Shown one piece after another: positions 6,372-13,774 of a stretch of DNA of 64,000 nucleotides (within the stretch, counting starts at the first letter, position 1; the number at the start of each line of letters is the position of its first letter). Source of the DNA: Ruminococcus flavefaciens. GTDB taxonomy: Bacteria; Bacillota; Clostridia; Oscillospirales; Ruminococcaceae. Position numbers and translations under genes: made by a program. Below the pieces are notes generated by a model. It was not told the DNA's origin and did no database searches. It was given only the letters and a program-made list of their open reading frames with translations. The DNA lies in NCBI GenBank assembly GCA_902760805.1, contig CACWHY010000011.1, positions 1 to 64,000 on the forward strand, given 5' to 3'.

Positions 6372-7139
6372 ATGGAAGACATTGAAATATACCTTAACCG
6401 CCTCCACAACAGCCAGGAGACCTGGAGCGAGACAGCAGACAAGCTGGGTGCTCCTGAGATCAATTCCGGTGAGGCGCTGGAAAAATGGCTGGCGGAGCAC
6501 GGTGAGCTTCCCCAGGTGAAGCTCTACGTTTCAGACGAAAAGGTCGATAATGCGACTGTCGACCAGATCATAGCAGCCTTCGGTGACCGTGCGCAGGTCA
6601 TCGAGGACGAGTTCCTCAACATTATCGACGAGACAGCTCACATCACCTCTCAGAGCAAGCCCAGGTGCCTTGTCCACCGTGACGGCGACCTTCATGCAGC
6701 GGTCCACGTCTGGATCATCAGAAGGCGTGATATGGGCGTTTACGTCCTCCTTCAAAAGCGCTCTCACCTAAAGGACATCAGCCCTGACTGCTATGACGTT
6801 TCCGCAGCCGGACACGTTTCCCAGAACGGTGAGTTCCGCAGCACCGCTGTTCGTGAGACTGCCGAGGAGATCGGTCTTGAGATCCCCAGAGAGAAACTGG
6901 AGCTCATCGGCCTTATGGAAAGCCATTACTCCAGCGGAAAGACCCACGACAACGAGGTCAGAGCTGTTTACCTGTACCGTGGCGATGTGGACGAGGACAG
7001 CCTTGTCCTTCAGGAGAGCGAGGTCGCCGAGGTAGGCTGGGCCGAGCTTGACGAGCTGCTCACTGTTATCAAGAACGAGGAATTCAAGCACTGTCTGGAT
7101 CTGGACGAGCTGGCCATGATCAAAAAGGCAGTTTTCTGA
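6372..7139 (+). CDS. Nudix hydrolase family protein
   Basis: This 255-residue protein has an N-terminal extension of about 110 residues before a Nudix domain of the isopentenyl-diphosphate-isomerase-like (YfcD) type. The Nudix box ends RETAEEIGL, with the metal-binding REUXEE core intact. Upstream the box reads G-HVSQNG-E, so the first conserved glutamate is one residue further on than usual. Family members hydrolyse nucleoside diphosphate-linked compounds; the substrate cannot be told from sequence. The start ATG follows CGGAG by 6 nt. The gene stands alone between its own promoter and a bidirectional terminator. Confidence 0.82.
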   Translation: MEDIEIYLNRLHNSQETWSETADKLGAPEINSGEALEKWLAEHGELPQVKLYVSDEKVDNATVDQIIAAFGDRAQVIEDEFLNIIDETAHITSQSKPRCLVHRDGDLHAAVHVWIIRRRDMGVYVLLQKRSHLKDISPDCYDVSAAGHVSQNGEFRSTAVRETAEEIGLEIPREKLELIGLMESHYSSGKTHDNEVRAVYLYRGDVDEDSLVLQESEVAEVGWAELDELLTVIKNEEFKHCLDLDELAMIKKAVF

Positions 7140-7144
7140 AAAAA

Positions 7145-7176
7145 AAAGCTCCGGCACAGTGTCCGGAGCTTTTCGT
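7145..7176. terminator. Bidirectional intrinsic terminator
   Basis: AAAGCTCCGG (7145-7154) pairs with CCGGAGCTTT (7163-7172), with T-rich flanks on both strands. It separates the convergent Nudix and transglutaminase-dockerin genes. Confidence 0.85.
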
Positions 7177-8691
7177 TTATTCAGTTACAGGCTGAGGGTC
7201 GGTAATGACAGCGGTGTGCTCCAGAATGAGCTGGCGCATGATGATAACATCGAAAACTGTCAGTCGGCCGTCGCCGCTTATATCGCAGGAGAAATCGTAG
7301 GCCTCGCTGCCCATGACCGCCCTTGCACAGCACACCAGGTCGGAAACATTTACTGCTCTGTCGCCGTTGAGATCGCCGTAGATAGGCTCAGGCTCTGTGG
7401 TCACAGGAGCTGTGGTGGTGGAGACTGTAGTGACAGCAGTTGTCACCAAGGTGACAGTTGTGGTCTTGGGAGCCCTCTTTGTAGTGGTCGAGGTGGAAGT
7501 CACCGGCTTTGTGGTAGTTGGAGCAGCGGTGGCGGTAGTTGTGGTCGATGTAGTAGTAGATGTGGTGGAAGTAATGGCCGTTGTGGCCGCCGGCTCAGTT
7601 GTCTCAGGAGCGCTGGACTTCCAGTCAGGATCGTAATTTTCAGCCGAGAGCACAGGATATGTGGTGGTAGTCAGGTTGAAATATGTAGCCTCCTCATGGT
7701 CGGCGAAAAATCTGTCGGAGCCGCTCAAAAAGTAGTAATAGTAGTAGTCCTGGCCGCTTCGTCCGTCACGGTCGTCCCAGGTAACGTCCATTCCGTACCA
7801 CTTGCCGTCGTCCATTTTGACGTAGTTCCACATATGGCCGGTAAGACCGTCATCGTCGAAGTTTCCCACAGCGACAACGCATGGGATGCCCATATTGTCG
7901 CAGATCAGCTTGAAGGCCTTGGCGTAGCCCTCGCAGACCGATCCAGGCTCGACGATAGCGCCAACAGCGGAATTGCTGTAGGGGGAAGTATCGTCATAGT
8001 AGGTGAAAAGGCTGATCCTGTCGTGGATCTCCTTTAGCTGCTCGTAGCGGGTGCCGGAAACGCTGCTGTAGTCCTCCACAGCCGCCTCCAGCTTTTCCTT
8101 GTACTCATTGATCTGGCTGAGGGACTCGAAGGAGTCGTATACTCCCGGTGTGAAGGTCAGCTTCGTGAGCGTGTAGGTGTAGGTCTTGGTTTTGGAGCTG
8201 TAGCTTGAGGAAACGCTTCCTGTGTCAACTCCGATCTTTGATTCGTCCAGCCAAAAGACCTCCGGCATATCAAAAAGGAATAGATCCATGCCGGGCTTGC
8301 AGTTGGAGAAAACAGCCTTAGAAAAGGCCGCATCGCTGTCCTCAGAGGCGCCCACGGTGAACTTCACCGGCTCAGGCAGCTTTACAGTAAAGCTGGAAAG
8401 AGAGGGCGTGGTCAGCTTGGCAAAGGCCTCATAGACGGCAATGTTATTGGCGTCAAGGTTGTCCTTATGGACGAATGAGTCCTCGCTGTAATTTGAGAGA
8501 AACTGCGTAGTTTCGGGCATTGTCAGGGAGATCCCTTCAGCCTCGCCCACATACATCGTTTCCGGCTCATAGGTCCCTGTCACGGTGGTCAGGGCATCCA
8601 CCGCCTCCGCAGCCGCAGCTGCTGCTCCGCCCTGTGCTAATAGGGCTGATGCGGTGATAAACGAGAGAGTTGCTGCTAAAATTTTTTTCAT
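7177..8691 (-). CDS. Secreted transglutaminase-like protein with dockerin
   Basis: This 504-residue protein starts with a signal peptide (MKKILAATLSFITASALLA). A transglutaminase-like domain follows with the expected triad: Cys in GSVCEGYAKA, His in GHMWNYV and Asp in DVTWDD. A Thr-rich linker of about 80 residues leads to a type I-like dockerin with two calcium loops (DLNGDRAVNVSD and DISGDGRLTVFD). It is likely exported and attached to a scaffoldin; whether it cross-links or cleaves proteins is unknown. ATG 8691 follows GGAGG by 8 nt and is preferred over 8706. It has its own consensus promoter. Confidence 0.85.
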   Translation of the reverse strand: MKKILAATLSFITASALLAQGGAAAAAAEAVDALTTVTGTYEPETMYVGEAEGISLTMPETTQFLSNYSEDSFVHKDNLDANNIAVYEAFAKLTTPSLSSFTVKLPEPVKFTVGASEDSDAAFSKAVFSNCKPGMDLFLFDMPEVFWLDESKIGVDTGSVSSSYSSKTKTYTYTLTKLTFTPGVYDSFESLSQINEYKEKLEAAVEDYSSVSGTRYEQLKEIHDRISLFTYYDDTSPYSNSAVGAIVEPGSVCEGYAKAFKLICDNMGIPCVVAVGNFDDDGLTGHMWNYVKMDDGKWYGMDVTWDDRDGRSGQDYYYYYFLSGSDRFFADHEEATYFNLTTTTYPVLSAENYDPDWKSSAPETTEPAATTAITSTTSTTTSTTTTATAAPTTTKPVTSTSTTTKRAPKTTTVTLVTTAVTTVSTTTAPVTTEPEPIYGDLNGDRAVNVSDLVCCARAVMGSEAYDFSCDISGDGRLTVFDVIIMRQLILEHTAVITDPQPVTE

Positions 8692-8781
8692 ATTGAAAAC
8701 CTCCATTCATAGAGTGTTCCCAATCCCGAGCCCTGCTAAAGCCCAGCCTATTTGAGCTTTGCAGGATTTTATCTATCCTAT

Positions 8782-8810
8782 ATTATATAATAGTCCTCTA
8801 AGAATGTCAA
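8782..8810 (-). promoter_or_regulatory. Promoter of transglutaminase-dockerin gene
   Basis: On the minus strand TTGACA, a 17-bp spacer and TATAAT (8787-8782) match the SigA consensus. Confidence 0.85.
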
Positions 8811-8997
8811 TACTGAGGCAATAGATTTGTACGATCTGCACACTCCGCATAAGACTCCCGTAGTGATATTGCCGAAGTCCCCTGCTCTTCCAAATCACGG
8901 TATATTGCCAAAAACGGCATAGTGATATTCCTTGCGGCATATGCTGAAAATGCTAAAAAAAGTGCGATCTATGGCTGATTATTCGTTATGTTGTCTC

Positions 8998-9026
8998 TTG
9001 CAAAAAAAACAGCGCTATGGTATACT
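8998..9026 (+). promoter_or_regulatory. Promoter of aminotransferase gene
   Basis: TTGCAA (8998-9003), a 17-bp spacer and TATACT (9021-9026) preceded by TGG form an extended -10 promoter. Confidence 0.7.
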
Positions 9027-9087
9027 TTTATATAGACTGCAATAACTATATTTTGACAATATATTTACTGAAAGGTGAGATCATTCA

Positions 9088-10365
9088 ATGATTCTATCAG
9101 AAATGAGCAGAGACGAGCTCCTCAGTTTTCGTGACGAAGCCCTCGCTCGCTACAACGATTTCAAGGCTCAGGGACTTTCCCTCAATATGTCCCGCGGCAA
9201 CCCCTGCAAAGAACAGCTGGAGCTCAGCGTTTCCATGCTGGACGTTTTCAATGACGGCGATTTCGTCAGTGAGAACGGCATCGACGTGCGCAACTACGGT
9301 ATGCTGGACGGTATCCCTGAGGCAAAAACGCTCTTTTCAGATATGATCGGCGTTGACCACGATGAAGTCATCATCTTCGGAAATTCCAGCCTTAACGCTA
9401 TGTTCTGGACCGTTCAGACCGCTTTCAACAAGGGCGTTCTGGGCAGCACTCCCTGGGGAAAGCTGGACAAGGTGAAGTTCCTCTGCCCCGTCCCCGGCTA
9501 TGACAGACATTTCAAGGTAACTGAGTTCTTCGGCATCGAGATGATCAATATCCCCATGACAGCTGACGGCCCTGATATGGACCTTATCGAGAAGCTAGTC
9601 GCCGAGGACGACTCTATCAAGGGTATCTGGTGTGTTCCTCAGTATTCAAACCCCGACGGTATCTCCTACAGCGACGAGACTGTAAAGCGCTTTGCTGCTT
9701 TGAAGCCTGCTGCTAAGGACTTCCGCATCTTCTGGGACAACGCCTACTGCATCCACCACCTGACAGACTCCCCCAAGTACATCCTCAACATCCTGGAGGA
9801 AGCTAAAAAGGTCGGCAACGAGAACATCGTTTACATCTTCGGCTCTACCTCAAAAATCACCTTCCCCGGCGCAGGCGTTGCTGTAATGGGCGCCAGCCGT
9901 GAGAACGTGGAGTCTCTGAAGAAGTTCCTGGGGATCAGCATAATCAGCTACGATAAAATGAACCAGCTCCGCCACGTCAAGTTCTTCGAGAACTTCGAGC
10001 ACATGAAGGACCATATGAAGAAGCATATGGCCATAATCGCTCCCAAGTTCAAGCTGGTCTGTGATAAGCTGAACAAGGAGATCGCTCCTCTCGGTATCGG
10101 CCAGTGGACTGAGCCCGAGGGCGGCTACTTCGTTTCCTTCAATGCTATGAACGGCTGCGCAAAGCGCATAGTTAAGCTGTGCAGCGAGGCAGGCGTTACT
10201 CTTACCGGCGCCGGCGCTACATTCCCCTATGGAGTGGATCCCGACGACCGCAACATCAGACTTGCTCCTACATATCCCCCCATCGAGGATCTGGACAAGG
10301 CCATGGATCTGTTCACGATCTGTGTTAAGCTGGCAAGTGCTGAGAAGCTCCTTGGCGAAAAGTAA
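9088..10365 (+). CDS. Class I aminotransferase (MocR-type aspartate aminotransferase)
   Basis: This 425-residue PLP enzyme resembles the Aminotran_MocR group of aspartate aminotransferases, which interconvert aspartate/2-oxoglutarate and oxaloacetate/glutamate. Family features are the N-terminal NMSRGNPCKEQL, the DNAYCIHHL block (PLP-binding Asp/Tyr) and the Schiff-base lysine in GSTSKITFPGAG. Length is normal for the group and there is no DNA-binding domain. SD AAAGGTGAG precedes the ATG by about 9 nt. It is monocistronic, with its own promoter and a terminator after the stop. It probably supplies aspartate or recycles glutamate nitrogen. Confidence 0.85.
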   Translation: MILSEMSRDELLSFRDEALARYNDFKAQGLSLNMSRGNPCKEQLELSVSMLDVFNDGDFVSENGIDVRNYGMLDGIPEAKTLFSDMIGVDHDEVIIFGNSSLNAMFWTVQTAFNKGVLGSTPWGKLDKVKFLCPVPGYDRHFKVTEFFGIEMINIPMTADGPDMDLIEKLVAEDDSIKGIWCVPQYSNPDGISYSDETVKRFAALKPAAKDFRIFWDNAYCIHHLTDSPKYILNILEEAKKVGNENIVYIFGSTSKITFPGAGVAVMGASRENVESLKKFLGISIISYDKMNQLRHVKFFENFEHMKDHMKKHMAIIAPKFKLVCDKLNKEIAPLGIGQWTEPEGGYFVSFNAMNGCAKRIVKLCSEAGVTLTGAGATFPYGVDPDDRNIRLAPTYPPIEDLDKAMDLFTICVKLASAEKLLGEK

Positions 10366-10371
10366 AAAGCT

Positions 10372-10399
10372 GACCGGACGCATATGTGTCCGGTCTTTT
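10372..10399 (+). terminator. Intrinsic terminator of aminotransferase gene
   Basis: GACCGGAC (10372-10379) pairs with GTCCGGTC (10388-10395), followed by TTTTC. Confidence 0.8.
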
Positions 10400-10411
10400 C
10401 TTTGCAAAAAT

Positions 10412-10453
10412 CAGCCGCAGTCTTCATGGTGTTGAAAACTGCGGCTGTTTTTT
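10412..10453. terminator. Bidirectional terminator
   Basis: CAGCCGCAGT (10412-10421) pairs with ACTGCGGCTG (10438-10447). It is followed by TTTTTT on the plus strand and by ATTTTTGC on the minus strand, and lies just past the stop of the minus-strand dockerin gene. Confidence 0.75.
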
Positions 10454-11834
10454 ATGCAACGGGGTCGTCGATAACGATCACTTTCTCAGGAATATACGGT
10501 AATGAGGTGATTGACTTTGCGTCGTACATCTGGATCGCAAGAGCATCCATACCGTTTACTCCGGAGCCGGGATCGTAAACGTCAGCAATATCCATGAGCT
10601 CGGCAGCGATCGGGTACTTTGCAGGAAGTGCTGCGAACTGAAGGATCGCAACTGCATCGTTCAGGTCTACCTCGCCGTCGTTGTTGGCATCGCCGGGAAG
10701 ATCAGTCAGGACAACATCTGTCGGAGGAACTGTAGTAGGCTCAACAACAGGCTTTGTTCCGGCCTTCCAAACAGAGGTCAGGGCAATTCCCAGGCCGGGC
10801 TTTGCGCCCTCGATGAAGAACTCGTCGCCGGGCTGGTAGATGTCGTCTCCGTACTTCCAGCCGTCGAAGTAGTAGCCTTCCTTCACACAGTTGTTCTCAG
10901 GGCAAATGATAGATGTATCAGTAAAGCCCTTGATCTTGATATTGTCAGCAGACTTGCCTGTTCCGGCATTGAACACGATAGTGTACTCAATGGGAGACCA
11001 GACTGCTGAATATGTAACGTCCTCGTGAGGCAGAGTCACAGACTGTCCGGGGCGATATGTCTCGCCGTCAACGCTGGAGAGCCAGCCCGTGATCTCATAG
11101 CCTGTTCTGGAAAGTCTGTCCGCACCGGCAAGCTCCATAGGCATACCCTCGTTGTATTTGAAGGTAACGCTGGGGTTGCCGTTGAGCCTGTCCACATCGC
11201 CGGCAGCGAATGTTACAGCGATCTGATAGGTCCAGATAGGCGTCAGAGTAACATCATGGTCAGGCATGATGATAGAATTCGTTCCGTTGAAAACATGAGT
11301 GCCGTCAGTCATCGTGTAGGAGGTAGCTCCATCAGCATTGACCGCAAGGATCTTGGGGCAGACCACCTGACCGGGCATTACCTTTTTCGGTGCAAAAACG
11401 GTCTCGGGGTCGGTTCCGATAAGCTCCTTGTCGAACTCATATTTGAGGCTGACCGAGTCAGCAAATCCGTCATAGAACACCGGCTCAAGAGTGATCTCAG
11501 TAACGTCCTCAGGCAGTGTGTTCAGGTACATCGGTGCGCCCGGCAGATATCCCACATCACCGTCATAGGTCCAGCCGCTGAAAACATAGCCGTCCTTGTC
11601 CATGCCAACACTTGGCATCTGAACAAAGGATGAAGAAGAGACAGTGACCGGGGCGAAGACCTCATTTGGGTCTACAGTTTTTGCGAACGTGATCGAGTCA
11701 TCGTTCAGGCAGTTGAAATTGACCGTAATGGTCCTTGCTTCGTCAGCGGCAGACACCGGGAAAGCCCCCAGCACGCACACTGACACGACCGCAGCAGAAG
11801 CAGCCGCAGCCAGTCTTGAGAAAATCTTGTTCAT
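10452..11834 (-). CDS. Secreted InlB B-repeat-like protein with dockerin
   Basis: This 460-residue protein has a signal peptide (MNKIFSRLAAAASAAVVSV, ending PVSA) and several Listeria-Bacteroides (InlB B) beta-grasp repeats. Their typical phrases are GYVFSGWTYDG, GYEITGWLSS and GYYFDGWKYGD. It ends in a dockerin of the same subtype as the GH44 and CotH proteins here (DANNDGEVDLNDAVAILQ, then GVNGMDALAIQMYDAK). No enzyme domain is seen, so it may be an adhesive or spacer component on the cell surface. ATG 11834 follows GGGAGGG. It lies 47 nt after the DUF4250 gene, with no terminator seen between them. Confidence 0.82.
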   Translation of the reverse strand: MNKIFSRLAAAASAAVVSVCVLGAFPVSAADEARTITVNFNCLNDDSITFAKTVDPNEVFAPVTVSSSSFVQMPSVGMDKDGYVFSGWTYDGDVGYLPGAPMYLNTLPEDVTEITLEPVFYDGFADSVSLKYEFDKELIGTDPETVFAPKKVMPGQVVCPKILAVNADGATSYTMTDGTHVFNGTNSIIMPDHDVTLTPIWTYQIAVTFAAGDVDRLNGNPSVTFKYNEGMPMELAGADRLSRTGYEITGWLSSVDGETYRPGQSVTLPHEDVTYSAVWSPIEYTIVFNAGTGKSADNIKIKGFTDTSIICPENNCVKEGYYFDGWKYGDDIYQPGDEFFIEGAKPGLGIALTSVWKAGTKPVVEPTTVPPTDVVLTDLPGDANNDGEVDLNDAVAILQFAALPAKYPIAAELMDIADVYDPGSGVNGMDALAIQMYDAKSITSLPYIPEKVIVIDDPVA

Positions 11835-11881
11835 AATACCCTCCCATTTTCTGATGCTTGCGCATCGGCCGGTCACCCGGC

Positions 11882-12058
11882 TTACTTGAACTGATTTTTT
11901 TCTCTGTCGTATGAATAGCCTATAGCAGACAGTTTGCCCTCCAGCTCAGACTGCTGGATCGAAAGGCTTTTGCAGAGCTCCTCAAGATCCGGATATTCAT
12001 CTCGCAGCTTTGTATTTATGTAGCTGAGCAGGATCGCAGGATCGTTTGGCAGCTTCAT
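11882..12058 (-). CDS. DUF4250 family small protein
   Basis: This 58-residue protein begins MKLPNDPAILLSYINTKLRD and ends IGYSYDREKNQFK. Both ends match the DUF4250 pattern of Firmicutes small proteins of unknown function. The start codon follows AAAGGAG by 7 nt. A promoter and a structured leader of about 95 nt lie upstream. It is probably the first gene of an operon with the B-repeat dockerin gene. Confidence 0.82.
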   Translation of the reverse strand: MKLPNDPAILLSYINTKLRDEYPDLEELCKSLSIQQSELEGKLSAIGYSYDREKNQFK

Positions 12059-12155
12059 GACATCGCTCCTTTCAAGGTTATAGGGCGCCGGTATGCAGTG
12101 CAGGACATACCGCCGCAGCTTAGGCTATAGACAGCTAAAATTCGCTGTCTCAGCT
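12059..12155 (-). other. Structured 5' leader of DUF4250 gene
   Basis: From the predicted start near 12155 the leader folds into a GACAGC/GCTGTC hairpin. A long arm follows, GCGGCGGTATG with CATACCGGCGC (one mismatch), enclosed by TATAG/CTATA. No U-tract follows. It is not a riboswitch class I recognise. Confidence 0.4.
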
Positions 12156-12161
12156 AAACTT

Positions 12162-12190
12162 AATATACAATAATATTTCCATTTAGTCAA
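12162..12190 (-). promoter_or_regulatory. Promoter of DUF4250 operon
   Basis: On the minus strand TTGACT, a 17-bp spacer and TATATT (12167-12162) form a good SigA promoter. Confidence 0.7.
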
Positions 12191-12250
12191 CGATTTTCAG
12201 CAAATCCGAAATAACAATTTTTCGTAAATAAGTATTTTGATACAACAAAA

Positions 12251-12271
12251 GCCCGGAGAGTTCCTCCGGGC
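12251..12271 (-). terminator. Intrinsic terminator
   Basis: GCCCGGAG (12251-12258) pairs with CTCCGGGC (12264-12271); on the minus strand TTTTGTT follows. It ends the transcript of the membrane protein gene at 12278-12934. Confidence 0.8.
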
Positions 12272-12277
12272 GCAGTT

Positions 12278-12934
12278 TTATATGCTGTCCATGTCACTGG
12301 GCTTGTGTTCGGGAACGTATTTCTCAAGCTGACCGGAGGCTGTTCCAAGGTCTCCCATGGAGTCAGCGGCGGTCTTCATGCGGCGCTCCATTTCCTGCTG
12401 GAACTGGTCCTTTATGCCACGCTGGATCTTGTTATAGCGCTGCTCCTCAGCACGCTCGTTAAACAGCGGAAAACCAGGCTGTTCCTCCAAATAATGATAG
12501 GTAAGGTTGGTCTTCATATTGAAAGCCCCAAGGATCAGAGCTCCCACAGTATAGATCATGAACACCCAAAATCCGATCATGAGCCTATTGAAAAAATGGT
12601 GCCTTTGCAGAACGATGATCAGCAGCAAGGCAGCAGCGTTCAGCATCATCAGCAGGATCACCGAAAGGTCATTCTGTTTCTGACTGCCCCGATAGGCGAA
12701 GAAAAAACTCAGCGGCGCCAGAACAATTGAAACTCCGATCATTACGAAGCTGATCGGCGACAGCGGGTCAACTCCCCCGGCAACCGCCAGCCAGTCCCAG
12801 GAAAGGCCGGTCATACTGGTAAATGAGTAGATCACCAGCAGCAGACCTCCAACAAGAAAGCAGTAAAAGATCACGGTATACGCCTTTTTGCATTTTTTCA
12901 TAAGGCAAAGGTTTTTTGCGAAGTCGTCCAGCAT
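12278..12934 (-). CDS. Four-helix membrane protein, unknown function
   Basis: This 218-residue protein has about four hydrophobic segments (near residues 22-42, 60-80, 90-105 and 115-135) and a charged cytoplasmic tail of about 75 residues (EEQRYNKIQRGIKDQFQQEM) likely to form a coiled coil. I do not recognise the family. ATG 12934 follows AAAGGGG; a TTG at 12952 is less likely. It has its own consensus promoter and terminator, so it is monocistronic. Confidence 0.7.
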   Translation of the reverse strand: MLDDFAKNLCLMKKCKKAYTVIFYCFLVGGLLLVIYSFTSMTGLSWDWLAVAGGVDPLSPISFVMIGVSIVLAPLSFFFAYRGSQKQNDLSVILLMMLNAAALLLIIVLQRHHFFNRLMIGFWVFMIYTVGALILGAFNMKTNLTYHYLEEQPGFPLFNERAEEQRYNKIQRGIKDQFQQEMERRMKTAADSMGDLGTASGQLEKYVPEHKPSDMDSI

Positions 12935-12973
12935 AAAAGCAGCCCCTTTCAAATATGGATCTTCTATGTATTC

Positions 12974-13002
12974 ATTATAACATTTTCATTTATCTATGTC
13001 AA
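12974..13002 (-). promoter_or_regulatory. Promoter of four-helix membrane protein
   Basis: On the minus strand TTGACA, a 17-bp spacer and TATAAT (12979-12974) match consensus. Confidence 0.85.
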
Positions 13003-13058
13003 CATATTTCCATAACAGAACTGTAATATAAAGGCTCCATTTAGACGAAATTATAGAC

Positions 13059-13074
13059 GTTAGCAAATACTAAC
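13059..13074 (+). promoter_or_regulatory. Candidate hydrogenase regulon operator, copy 1
   Basis: GTTAGCAAATACTAAC is a perfect GTTAG-N6-CTAAC palindrome. In gene direction it matches 14 of 16 bases of the site upstream of the TM1266-hydG operon, and the flanking AAATATCA is also shared. It lies about 90 bp upstream of the hydC -10 box. The cognate regulator is unknown; Rex is one candidate, but the half-site departs from its consensus. Confidence 0.55.
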
Positions 13075-13162
13075 CAAATATCAACACATCATACTGTCAA
13101 AAGTGCACAAGAAAAAAAGTCTCAATTAGTCTAAAATGGCGATAGAAATTTCCCTTATTATA

Positions 13163-13171
13163 TGGTATAAT
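13163..13171 (+). promoter_or_regulatory. Extended -10 promoter of hydCBA
   Basis: TGG-TATAAT (13163-13171) is a strong extended -10. No good -35 box lies 17 bp upstream, which fits a promoter needing an activator. Confidence 0.6.
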
Positions 13172-13256
13172 ACATTAAGATATGTGAGGAGTAATATAAG
13201 CGCCCCACAGCGGAGTTTGTTATTTCTTTCACATGAAAACAAAGGAGGTTCATCTA

Positions 13257-13751
13257 ATGAATTCAGCTAAATCTACTGTTCCTTTTAAGGGCACTCCTGA
13301 ACAGGAGGCTCAGCTCATCGCTGTTATCGACGAGAAAAAGGACGACCAGGGTTCTCTTATGCCTATCCTTCAGAAGGCTCAGGAGATCTATGGTTACCTC
13401 CCTATCGAGGTCCAGAAGATCATTTCTGACAGAACCGGCATCCCGCTTGAGAAGATCTACGGCGTAGTTACCTTCTATGCTCAGTTCTCCCTCTATCCCA
13501 AGGGTGAGTATACCATCTCGGTATGTCTCGGAACTGCCTGCTATGTTAAGGGCTCAGGCGATATCTATGACAAGCTCCAGGAAAAGCTCGGCATCGCCGG
13601 CGGCGAATGTACTGCTGACGGTAAGTTCTCTCTCGAGGCCTGCCGCTGCATCGGTGCCTGCGGTCTTGCACCTGTTCTCACAGTCAATGAGGACGTTTAC
13701 GGCCGTCTCACTGTTGACGACGTTGATAAGATACTCGCTAAGTACGCTTAA
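13257..13751 (+). CDS. hydC: Bifurcating [FeFe] hydrogenase subunit HydC (NuoE-like)
   Basis: This 164-residue thioredoxin-fold [2Fe-2S] subunit is homologous to NuoE/HndA. The cluster cysteines are in SVCLGTACYVKGS and about 40 residues later in EACRCIGACGLAP. With HydB and HydA it forms a cytoplasmic electron-bifurcating hydrogenase that couples NADH and reduced ferredoxin oxidation to H2 formation, as known for Ruminococcus albus HydABC. ATG 13257 follows AAAGGAGG by 8 nt and is preferred over 13233. HydB follows 23 nt later with its own SD. Codon use is strongly biased, as in highly expressed genes. Confidence 0.92.
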   Translation: MNSAKSTVPFKGTPEQEAQLIAVIDEKKDDQGSLMPILQKAQEIYGYLPIEVQKIISDRTGIPLEKIYGVVTFYAQFSLYPKGEYTISVCLGTACYVKGSGDIYDKLQEKLGIAGGECTADGKFSLEACRCIGACGLAPVLTVNEDVYGRLTVDDVDKILAKYA

Positions 13752-13774
13752 AATACCATATAGGAGGTAAACTT

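Larger units (their letters stand above)
8692..9087. other. Divergent intergenic region with two promoters
   Basis: This gap of about 395 bases holds a minus-strand promoter for the transglutaminase-dockerin gene and a plus-strand promoter for the aminotransferase. Between them is about 180 bases with a partial repeat (TAGTGATATT near 8860 and 8930) and no gene. Confidence 0.6.
12935..13256. other. Divergent region upstream of hydrogenase operon
   Basis: The gap holds the membrane gene promoter (12974-13002), a palindrome shared with the hydG operon (13059-13074) and an extended -10 promoter (13163-13171). No reading frame or RNA gene is evident. Confidence 0.6.

Noticed and set aside
7397-7636. 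Valine-rich plus-strand frame
   Set aside because: It is the antisense shadow of the Thr-rich linker (ACN codons read as NGT) of the transglutaminase-dockerin gene, with no ribosome site.
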